A DNA stretch of 5,163 nt from an uncultured Bacillota bacterium. Lineage in GTDB: Bacteria; Bacillota_I; Bacilli_A; RFN20; CAG-826. Both the position numbers and the translations under genes were made by a program. This document shows positions 1-5,163 of the stretch, piece by piece; the stretch's first letter is position 1; the number at the start of each line of letters is the position of its first letter. The stretch lies in NCBI GenBank assembly GCA_946612055.1, contig CAMOEH010000073.1, positions 1 through 5,163 on the forward strand, read 5' to 3'. The notes beneath the pieces are model-generated. The model was not told the origin of the DNA. It searched no databases and was given only the letters and a program-made list of their open reading frames with translations.

Positions 1-295
1 CCGATATGAAATGACCTAGATGCGTTCCATTAAGATAAGCATCGAATTGGACCATCACGCCAGAGAAATGGAGGATTTTCACTGGCAAAGAAGGGTTATC
101 ATCATCAAAAAGCTTCTCGTAAGTATAGATGCCTAGATATTCTTCTTCGGAGAAATAATGATAAGGATGAATTGTCACGTTATGAGGCAAATCGACGGTT
201 TCTTTTTCTTTGGGTAAAGAAGATAGCCAAGCCTCCTCAAATCCTTTCAAAAAGGACCAGAAATCGTTCAAAGGTTGTTTCAACATAGTCATCAT
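1..295 (-). CDS. Glycoside hydrolase family 2 enzyme (beta-galactosidase type), N-terminal part only
   Basis: The reverse strand is open from an ATG at 295 to the left edge, giving about 98 codons of a protein whose rest lies outside the window. The visible part resembles the sugar-binding beta-sandwich domain that starts GH2 enzymes (beta-galactosidase, beta-glucuronidase, beta-mannosidase). It has an early NDFWSF segment, then VDLPHN, PYHYFSEEEY and YTYEKLF, then the strand FSGVMVQFDAYLNGTHLG, which matches the GH2 pattern F-x-GV...a-x-V/Y-x-NG-x-x-LG. The catalytic barrel is not present here, so the exact substrate cannot be read; beta-galactoside is the best guess, helped by the divergent alpha-galactosidase. 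No signal peptide is seen, so a cytoplasmic enzyme is likely. Three in-frame ATGs (295, 292, 286) are possible starts. The only Shine-Dalgarno-like stretch (AAAGGAA on the minus strand, 317-311) is about 15 bases from the first, too far to decide the start. Family is fairly sure; activity is inference. Confidence 0.83.
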   Translation of the reverse strand, partial: MMTMLKQPLNDFWSFLKGFEEAWLSSLPKEKETVDLPHNVTIHPYHYFSEEEYLGIYTYEKLFDDDNPSLPVKILHFSGVMVQFDAYLNGTHLGHFIS

Positions 296-321
296 TTTAG
301 AAGATTCGGTTTCCTTTGCCT

Positions 322-335
322 ATCTCTTTAGAGAT
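322..335. repeat. Inverted repeat in the divergent intergenic region, possible operator
   Basis: Two perfect 6-base arms, ATCTCT and AGAGAT, are separated by TT and followed by a run of T (335-340). The repeat lies just upstream of the -10-like TACAAT of the alpha-galactosidase gene, where a -35 box would be expected, and between the two divergent glycosidase genes. This position suits a repressor or activator site shared by both genes. It could also be a weak hairpin or chance: the stem is AT-rich and short, and the nearest match to a terminator (stem plus T-run) makes no sense here because no plus-strand gene is seen ending upstream. I do not recognise it as the site of a named regulator. 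Confidence 0.35.
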
Positions 336-343
336 TTTTTCGC

Positions 344-349
344 TACAAT
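344..349 (+). promoter_or_regulatory. Putative -10 element for the alpha-galactosidase operon (leaderless start)
   Basis: TACAAT matches the sigma-70/sigma-A consensus TATAAT at five of six bases. Only six bases (AGACCC) separate it from the ATG at 356, so transcription starting at the usual distance would begin at or next to the A of the start codon. This agrees with the lack of any Shine-Dalgarno before that ATG. No good -35 box is found at 16-18 bases spacing (the sequence there is part of the inverted repeat) and no TG extension is present, so an activator may be needed or the promoter may be weak. On the opposite strand the overlapping bases read TATTGT, a poorer -10 that could serve the divergent GH2 gene. 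Confidence 0.45.
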
Positions 350-355
350 AGACCC

Positions 356-2650
356 ATGATTATCGAAAAAGAATCCTGCTTCTTGCTCCAATGCAAGCAT
401 TCCACCCTCTTGCTTTATCTTTCCCCGACGGGAAAAATCACGACCGAATATTATGGAGGTAGGCTAAAAGATGATGCTGACCCCCGTCCTTTCTTAAGGC
501 GATATCCAGTCCCTCTAGGAAGATCGATCATCTATGATGAAACCAAATCGAAGACGATTTCTTTGCCTTATCTATCTTCTGATTATTCGACCCCCTTTAA
601 AGGCGATGTCCTCCATCCGTCTTTAATTTTAGAAAGCGACGCAATGAGAGTTTTCGACTTTGTCTACGAATCCCATCAAATCGTTGCTCCGATGGCAATG
701 GAAGGATACCCAACTCCTAGAGGAGGGAAAGAAGAACTCGTTATCGTGACCCGCGATCCTGTCACGAAAATCAAACTCGAACTCCATTATGTCGTCTATG
801 AAGAGCATGATGTCATCGGTCGATATGCCAAACTTGTTAATGATGGGGATGAAGTTGTCCATTTACGGAAGATCGCTTCGATGCAACTCGTTTTGGATAA
901 AAAGGATTGCGAATTCGTGACTTTCCACGGCTCTTGGGCTGCCGAATTCCAAAAAGAGATCACGCCCATTGGCAAGACCTATCAATCCGTTGGTTCATTA
1001 ACGGGATCTTCTAACGATAACCACAATCCTTTCTTCATGGTGAAAAAGAAGGAGACGACCAATCGCTTTGGGGAAGCTTATGGCTTCAATTTGATTTATT
1101 CTGGCAACCACCTAGAAGAAGTGGAATGCTCTTCTTTTGAGAAAATCCGCATCACGACCGGGATCAATCCTTTAGGATTCGACGCCAAGATAGAGAAAGG
1201 CGAGTCCTTTTTAACCCCGATGGCTGTGATGACTTATTCTAACGAAGGATTAAATGGCATTGCCCATCATATGCATTCTTTCGTCAATTCTTGCGTTTTG
1301 CCCGAAGCCTGGGCTACCCGTCCTCGTCCGATTGCATTCAATTCCTGGGAAGGGTGCGGCTTTGATTTTAACGAAGGAAAACTCCATAAACTTGCCAAAT
1401 GCGCGAAAGATCTGGGCATCGAACTCTTTGTCTTAGACGATGGCTGGTTCGGTAAGCGCGATGACGATACCTCGTCTTTAGGGGATTGGACCGTTAACAA
1501 GAAGAAATTACCCCATGGCATCGATGGCTTATCCAAATATGTTCATAAACTCGGCATGAAATTCGGGCTTTGGTTTGAACCAGAGATGATTTCTCCGGAT
1601 TCTGATTTATATCGGGCGCACCCCGATTGGGCAATCCAAGACGGACTTCATAATCCAAGCTTGGGTAGGAATCAGCTTGTCCTCGATTTGAGCAAAGAAG
1701 AGGTACGTGATTATCTTTTCAAAGCCCTATCAGACATAATTGGCCCTTGCGAAGTGGATTATATCAAGTGGGATTATAACCGTTATATCACCGATGTTCC
1801 TTGCGATGGCTTATTCTTCCATCGTTATATCCTTGGCCTATACGAATTGCTTGATCGCCTGGTCAAAGCCTTCCCCTCATTGCAGATGGAGAATTGCGCT
1901 TCCGGAGGTTCGCGAAATGACCTTGGGATGTTCTCTTATTTCTGCCAAGGCTGGGTATCCGATGATACCGATTCCTATGAAAGGACCAAAATTCAGACGG
2001 GAATGGCCTATGGATATCCTTTATCGGTCATGAGCAATCATGTCGCGGCTAAAACAAGCCAGGCGTTATTAAGAAAAACTTCGTTTGGAACCAAATTCGA
2101 TGTCGCTTGCTTTGGTGTCTTCGGCTATGAGATGGATATCGATGCCTTGACTCCTTTAGAAAAGAAAGAAATCCTCTCCCAAATCGAGATTTATAAGAAG
2201 CGGAGGGAATTATTCCAATTCGGGACTTATGATTTGCTCGATGAAGATCCCTATATTTTCGAAGTCCATAACGAGGATTCGGCCGCGGTTAGTTATGTCA
2301 ATGGGGTCGCGAAAATCTTAAATGGCTTTGCTTGCTTGCCCGTGACGGGATTAGATCCCGATGCTTTATATCATTATGAGGTCCGTCAGGAAACCATCGA
2401 TATCCACGCTTTCGGGACATTGGTCAACATGATCTCCCCAATCCATCTGAAAGAAGATGGGGCCCTCGTCAATATCCTTTCCCATTATAAAGGGATGGAT
2501 GGCGAGAAAATGGAAGGCACCGCCTACGGAAATGACCTTAACCAAGGCGCCTTATCTTTGGGGCAAGAGTGGGGGGCTAGCGGCATCAGCGACGATGTCC
2601 GCGTCCTTCGCGATTTCGGTGCCCGCATCTATTTCTTCGACAAACGCTGA
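356..2650 (+). CDS. Alpha-galactosidase, glycoside hydrolase family 36
   Basis: This 764-residue protein hydrolyses terminal alpha-1,6-galactose from raffinose-family sugars, melibiose or galactomannan fragments by a retaining mechanism. It has the three-part GH36 layout at about full family length: an N-terminal beta-supersandwich (about 1-310, with HGSW and HNPFF), a TIM barrel (about 320-650) and a C-terminal beta domain. Visible motifs are LDDGWFGKRDDD from residue 361, GLWFEPEM from 404, KWDYNR with the presumed nucleophile Asp473, ENCASGGSRNDLGM from 512, and SDDTD at 535-539 carrying the acid/base Asp. The usual GGGRFD is GGSRND here, which I take as a subfamily difference. No signal peptide or membrane segment is seen, so it should act in the cytoplasm on imported sugar. 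The start at 356 gives the normal family N-terminus; it has no Shine-Dalgarno and is probably leaderless. It is divergent from a GH2 gene and only 5 bases before the dltA-like gene, with no terminator between them. Confidence 0.96.
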   Translation: MIIEKESCFLLQCKHSTLLLYLSPTGKITTEYYGGRLKDDADPRPFLRRYPVPLGRSIIYDETKSKTISLPYLSSDYSTPFKGDVLHPSLILESDAMRVFDFVYESHQIVAPMAMEGYPTPRGGKEELVIVTRDPVTKIKLELHYVVYEEHDVIGRYAKLVNDGDEVVHLRKIASMQLVLDKKDCEFVTFHGSWAAEFQKEITPIGKTYQSVGSLTGSSNDNHNPFFMVKKKETTNRFGEAYGFNLIYSGNHLEEVECSSFEKIRITTGINPLGFDAKIEKGESFLTPMAVMTYSNEGLNGIAHHMHSFVNSCVLPEAWATRPRPIAFNSWEGCGFDFNEGKLHKLAKCAKDLGIELFVLDDGWFGKRDDDTSSLGDWTVNKKKLPHGIDGLSKYVHKLGMKFGLWFEPEMISPDSDLYRAHPDWAIQDGLHNPSLGRNQLVLDLSKEEVRDYLFKALSDIIGPCEVDYIKWDYNRYITDVPCDGLFFHRYILGLYELLDRLVKAFPSLQMENCASGGSRNDLGMFSYFCQGWVSDDTDSYERTKIQTGMAYGYPLSVMSNHVAAKTSQALLRKTSFGTKFDVACFGVFGYEMDIDALTPLEKKEILSQIEIYKKRRELFQFGTYDLLDEDPYIFEVHNEDSAAVSYVNGVAKILNGFACLPVTGLDPDALYHYEVRQETIDIHAFGTLVNMISPIHLKEDGALVNILSHYKGMDGEKMEGTAYGNDLNQGALSLGQEWGASGISDDVRVLRDFGARIYFFDKR

Positions 2651-2655
2651 TAATT

Positions 2656-4107
2656 ATGAAAAACGTCTTCTCTCTTCTTCATGATGCCTCTTCTTATTGC
2701 CCAAAAAAGCTTTTTTTAGAAGACCCTTTTTCTTCTTATTTTTATCTAGAAGCATATCAAACGGTTTTATCGGTCGCTTCTTCCTTAAGAAGAAAAGGAA
2801 TATTTCATCAACCGATTTTAGTCAAAGCGGCCCAGCGAAACGAAACCGTTCTCTCCTTCCTTTCGATTGCCGCTAGCGGAAATTATTACATCCCCGTCGA
2901 TCCAAATATCCCTGAGGAAAAATTAGCCTCGATTTTGGAGCAAAGTGGATGCATGTATGCCCTCATTTTGGAAGGCCAAGAAGAAATCGAAGGGTTAAAC
3001 AATCTTCCCTTTGCCTCCTTAAAAGACGAAAAAGAGCCTTTTGCTTACGAAGATTTCGAAGCGAATTTTAACGAAGAGGATCCTCTTTGCTTGCTTTTTA
3101 CTTCCGGGTCTACAGGCAAGCCAAAAGGGGTTTTGAAAAGCCAACGTTCTTTCCTTGCTTTTACGGAGAATTTCGCCGCGACATTCCCGGATATCAAATC
3201 CCCCAATATCGCCAATCAGACTCCTTTATTCTTCGATGCTTCTGAGAAAGATATTTATTTGACTCTTGCTTTGCAAGGAAGCCTATTTCTAACCGAAAGA
3301 TCCTTATTTTCTTTCCCGATGAAGCTCATCGAATTCCTCAACGAGAAACAAATCAATTTCCTTTGCTGGGTTCCTTCGGCTTTGACGATCATCGCCAAGA
3401 TGAAGGCCCTTAATTACGATAAACCAAAATATCTCCGTCACGTTTTCTTCGTCGGCGAGATCTTCTTGCCCAAATACCTTAATGTCTGGACGGAGGCTCT
3501 TCCGGAAACCCATTTCATCAACCTTTATGGTTCGACGGAAATTGCTGGAGTTTGCCTCTATCACGAAGTAAAAGGGCATCTAGAAGAAGATGAGCTTTTA
3601 CCTACGGGGAAGCCTCTTTTGGGCAATGAGGTCTATTTAGAAGACGGGGAAATCTGCATCAATTCTAGACAAATTGCATCGGGCTATCTTCATGATGAAG
3701 AGAAAAACGCGAAAACCTTCGTCAAAAGCGAAAAGGGAATCATCCTTCATACGGGGGATTATGCCCATATTGACAATAACGGAGACATCGTCTTCGAATC
3801 ACGGAAAGACTATCAGATTAAGCACATGGGCTACCGTATTGAGCTACAAGAAATCGAAGTTGCGATCTCTTCGTTCCCCTATATCGATAGTTGCTGCTGC
3901 CTTTATGACAAAGGGAAAGACCGTATTGTCCTTTTTGCTTCCATCAATGTGTCAATGGAAAATCCTTCCAAGCAAATATTGCTTGACTGCCAAAGCAAAT
4001 TGGCCAATTATATGAGGCCGACGCGCGTCGAGATTTTAGAGGCGATGCCTTTAAACGCCAATGGCAAAATTGACCGAGCCGCCTTGCAAAGGAGAATGGA
4101 ACAATGA
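2656..4107 (+). CDS. dltA: DltA-like amino acid adenylation enzyme (D-alanine--carrier protein ligase family)
   Basis: This 483-residue enzyme of the ANL superfamily should activate an amino acid with ATP and transfer it to the carrier protein encoded next. Length fits DltA. Motifs in order are the P-loop TSGSTGKPKG (149-158), FFDAS with Asp194 (amino-group binding position), YGSTE (291-295), TGD (366-368), RKDYQIKHMGYRIELQEIE from 383, and NANGKIDR with the catalytic Lys471. The enzyme looks complete and active. One key difference stands out: classical DltA has FCGE, whose Cys (about 269) contacts the D-alanine side chain and favours the D-form, but here the motif is FVGE with Val266. The overall style (DASEKDIY, FSFPMKLIEFLNE) resembles clostridial amino-acid adenylation proteins found beside MBOAT genes. 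D-alanine is therefore likely but unproven. The ATG at 2656 gives the family's MKN start but has no Shine-Dalgarno; reinitiation after the alpha-galactosidase stop 5 bases upstream is plausible. Its TGA overlaps the carrier start. Confidence 0.9.
   Translation: MKNVFSLLHDASSYCPKKLFLEDPFSSYFYLEAYQTVLSVASSLRRKGIFHQPILVKAAQRNETVLSFLSIAASGNYYIPVDPNIPEEKLASILEQSGCMYALILEGQEEIEGLNNLPFASLKDEKEPFAYEDFEANFNEEDPLCLLFTSGSTGKPKGVLKSQRSFLAFTENFAATFPDIKSPNIANQTPLFFDASEKDIYLTLALQGSLFLTERSLFSFPMKLIEFLNEKQINFLCWVPSALTIIAKMKALNYDKPKYLRHVFFVGEIFLPKYLNVWTEALPETHFINLYGSTEIAGVCLYHEVKGHLEEDELLPTGKPLLGNEVYLEDGEICINSRQIASGYLHDEEKNAKTFVKSEKGIILHTGDYAHIDNNGDIVFESRKDYQIKHMGYRIELQEIEVAISSFPYIDSCCCLYDKGKDRIVLFASINVSMENPSKQILLDCQSKLANYMRPTRVEILEAMPLNANGKIDRAALQRRMEQ
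4088..4094 (+). promoter_or_regulatory. Strong ribosome binding site of the carrier protein gene
   Basis: AAAGGAG, close to the ideal Shine-Dalgarno, ends nine bases before the ATG at 4104. It lies within the last codons of the dltA-like gene and confirms the overlapping start. It is the only clear Shine-Dalgarno before any gene in the window, which suggests the small carrier protein is made in larger amounts than the enzymes beside it. Confidence 0.75.
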
Positions 4108-4343
4108 ACGATATCAAAGAGAAAATCGTTGAGATCTTGGGCGAAATCCATCCGGAAATCGATGACTGGGAAAGTCGGAATGACCTCGCTCATAGCGGGA
4201 TCCTTGATAGCTTAGGCATCGTCATGCTAATTGGCGAACTCTCCGATGCTTTCGATATCGAAATTCCCCCGGGAGAAATCGTCTATGAGAATTTCGATTC
4301 CGTCGACGGCCTTGCAAAAATGGTTGAAAAACTCTCCTGTTAA
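4104..4343 (+). CDS. dltC: DltC-like aminoacyl carrier protein
   Basis: This 79-residue acidic protein is an acyl-carrier-type helical bundle, the length expected for D-alanyl carrier proteins. The sequence GILDSLGIV contains the DSL motif, with Ser36 as the predicted attachment site for 4'-phosphopantetheine. The remainder (ELSDAFDIEI, then ENFDSVDGLAKMV) fits helices II-III of the family. It should accept the amino acid activated by the ligase encoded immediately upstream and carry it, in the cytoplasm, to the membrane acyltransferase encoded immediately downstream. Its start overlaps the ligase stop as ATGA and is preceded by a strong Shine-Dalgarno, so translation is coupled and probably boosted. 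A phosphopantetheinyl transferase is required and is not in the window. It could in principle serve another acyl group, but the flanking genes make the Dlt-type role by far the most likely. Confidence 0.9.
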   Translation: MNDIKEKIVEILGEIHPEIDDWESRNDLAHSGILDSLGIVMLIGELSDAFDIEIPPGEIVYENFDSVDGLAKMVEKLSC

Positions 4344-4345
4344 TC

Positions 4346-5163
4346 ATGAATTTTGACTTCGGATTCACCTCAATTTGGATGGTCCCCTTTTTCGTGGGGA
4401 CCTTTTGCCTATATTGGCTGCTTCCGAAAAAAGTTCGTTGGATCGGGCTTCTTCTTTCGTCAACGATCTTTTATTTCCTGATTAGCTGGAAATCGATTTT
4501 CTTCCTCCTTTTCTCTTGCTTATCGATGTGGGGGTGCTCCCTTTGGATAGAGAAGAAAAACAAAGAGCAGAAAGAATATTTGGCTTCCAATCCAGGGCTA
4601 ACCCTAGAAGAGAAAAAAGCTTACAAAAAGAAAAACAAAAAAGCGCGTCGGTTGATTTTGACATTAGGAATCTTATCCAATGTTTTAGTTCTCGCGGTGA
4701 TGAAATATACCGATTTTGCTTTGTCTAACGTCGAAGCTATCGGGAGAATCTGGAATAAGGATTTTGAGATCCGCCTTCCTCATTTCTTTTTGCCCGTTGG
4801 TATTTCGTTTTATACCTTCCAAGCCATAGGATATCTAGCCGATGTCTATTGGGGAAAGATCTCGCCTCAGCGCAATTTCGCGAAATTCGCTTTGTTTTTG
4901 ACCTATTTCCCCAAAATATTGCAAGGGCCGATTTGGCGTTATGCCGAAGCCGACGAAGCTTTATTTGGAGAGCATGATTTCTCCTATGAAAATATGGCCC
5001 ACGGCTTTCAACGGATGCTATGGGGCTATTTCAAGAAAATGTTGATCGCGGATACCTTGTTTGTTTTCATCAACTTTGCCTATGGCAATGTGGCCGCCTT
5101 ATCTGGATTAGAGGCATTCCTAGCCATTTTGTTCTATTTCATCCAAGATTATTGCGATTTCTC
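4346..5163 (+). CDS. MBOAT-family membrane O-acyltransferase (DltB/AlgI-like), C-terminus missing
   Basis: The frame from the ATG at 4346 stays open to the right edge, giving 272 codons of a protein probably well over 400 residues long. It starts with several hydrophobic spans (about residues 10-26, 32-66), then a basic loop (about 69-102, 13 Lys/Arg), another span (103-120), and the MBOAT core: LPVGISFYTFQAIGYLADVYWG (149-170), FALFLTYFPKILQGPIWRY (181-199) and FYFIQDYCDF at the edge. That last stretch begins the conserved D-F-S-G-Y region. The catalytic His lies beyond the window. Known MBOAT members of this group move acyl groups to extracellular polymers; next to a ligase and a carrier protein the likely job is aminoacyl transfer across the membrane. 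The N-terminus and QGPIWR motif resemble AlgI-style proteins more than Bacillus DltB, so I leave the symbol empty. It starts 2 bases after the carrier stop, without a Shine-Dalgarno. Confidence 0.9.
   Translation, partial: MNFDFGFTSIWMVPFFVGTFCLYWLLPKKVRWIGLLLSSTIFYFLISWKSIFFLLFSCLSMWGCSLWIEKKNKEQKEYLASNPGLTLEEKKAYKKKNKKARRLILTLGILSNVLVLAVMKYTDFALSNVEAIGRIWNKDFEIRLPHFFLPVGISFYTFQAIGYLADVYWGKISPQRNFAKFALFLTYFPKILQGPIWRYAEADEALFGEHDFSYENMAHGFQRMLWGYFKKMLIADTLFVFINFAYGNVAALSGLEAFLAILFYFIQDYCDF

Noticed and set aside
322..340. Stem followed by T-run as an intrinsic terminator
   Set aside because: No plus-strand gene is seen ending upstream of it, and the stem is short and AT-rich. A regulatory site or chance fits better.
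1267..1536. 89-codon open frame on the minus strand inside the alpha-galactosidase gene
   Set aside because: It lies wholly within the well-supported GH36 coding region, its product has a biased, low-complexity make-up (many Ser, Pro and Lys) and matches no family I know; it is a shadow of the real frame. The same holds for the frames at 629-862, 1254-1436, 1740-2033, 2457-2684, 3304-3579, 3674-4015, 4008-4193, 4482-4664 and 4516-4728.
1889..1930. GGSRND in place of the more usual GGGRFD in GH36 as a sign of an inactive enzyme
   Set aside because: The nucleophile motif KWDYNR, the SDDTD motif and all other signature segments are intact, so this is better read as subfamily variation.
2649..2654. 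GATAAT, a five-of-six match to a -10 box just before the dltA-like gene
   Set aside because: Transcription from it would begin inside the gene, a few bases after the ATG at 2656, and no -35 box is visible. The match arises from the TGA stop of the preceding gene followed by TAAT.
4552..4655. Lys-rich segment in the MBOAT protein as an unusual insertion
   Set aside because: A basic cytoplasmic loop between the first membrane spans is common in AlgI-style MBOAT proteins of Firmicutes, so it is not remarkable.

Overview
The window reads as the junction between a galactoside-utilisation locus and an envelope-modification operon in a Gram-positive bacterium. The likely group is Bacillota (Firmicutes), perhaps a gut or rumen fermenter related to Erysipelotrichia, uncultured Bacilli or Clostridia. 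The reasons are a Firmicutes-type GH36 alpha-galactosidase, a divergent GH2 glycosidase, and a Dlt-like amino-acid adenylation / carrier protein / MBOAT set. The genetic code looks standard: TGA and TAA act as stops, and Trp is TGG. The placement below Bacillota is a low-confidence inference from protein style only.

Layout. Positions 1-295 (minus strand) hold the first 98 or so codons of a GH2 beta-galactosidase-type enzyme that runs off the left edge. Positions 296-355 are a 60-base divergent intergenic region with a perfect-armed inverted repeat (322-335), a T-run and a -10-like TACAAT (344-349). Positions 356-2650 (plus) encode a complete cytoplasmic GH36 alpha-galactosidase. After only 5 bases follows a dltA-like adenylation enzyme (2656-4107). 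Its stop overlaps by 4 bases the start of a dltC-like carrier protein (4104-4343). After 2 more bases comes the start of a polytopic MBOAT acyltransferase (4346 to the right edge, incomplete). No gene-free stretch exceeds 300 bases. I saw no tRNA, rRNA, CRISPR array, insertion sequence or convincing terminator.

How the genes work together. The GH2 and GH36 enzymes would remove beta- and alpha-linked sugars, most likely galactose, from imported oligosaccharides in the cytoplasm. The ligase would activate an amino acid (D-alanine in the classical pathway) with ATP and load it on the phosphopantetheine arm of the carrier. The membrane MBOAT would then pass the acyl group towards an extracellular polymer such as a teichoic acid or polysaccharide. 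The four plus-strand genes are so tightly packed that they look like one transcription unit, even though the sugar hydrolase and the envelope genes have no obvious shared function.

Two points deserve attention. The order is A-C-B with an AlgI-style MBOAT rather than the Bacillus A-B-C-D arrangement, and the ligase has Val where classical DltA has the chirality-selecting Cys. The acyl group and acceptor are therefore not settled by sequence. Also, only the carrier gene has a clear Shine-Dalgarno; the alpha-galactosidase start sits where a leaderless transcript would begin.
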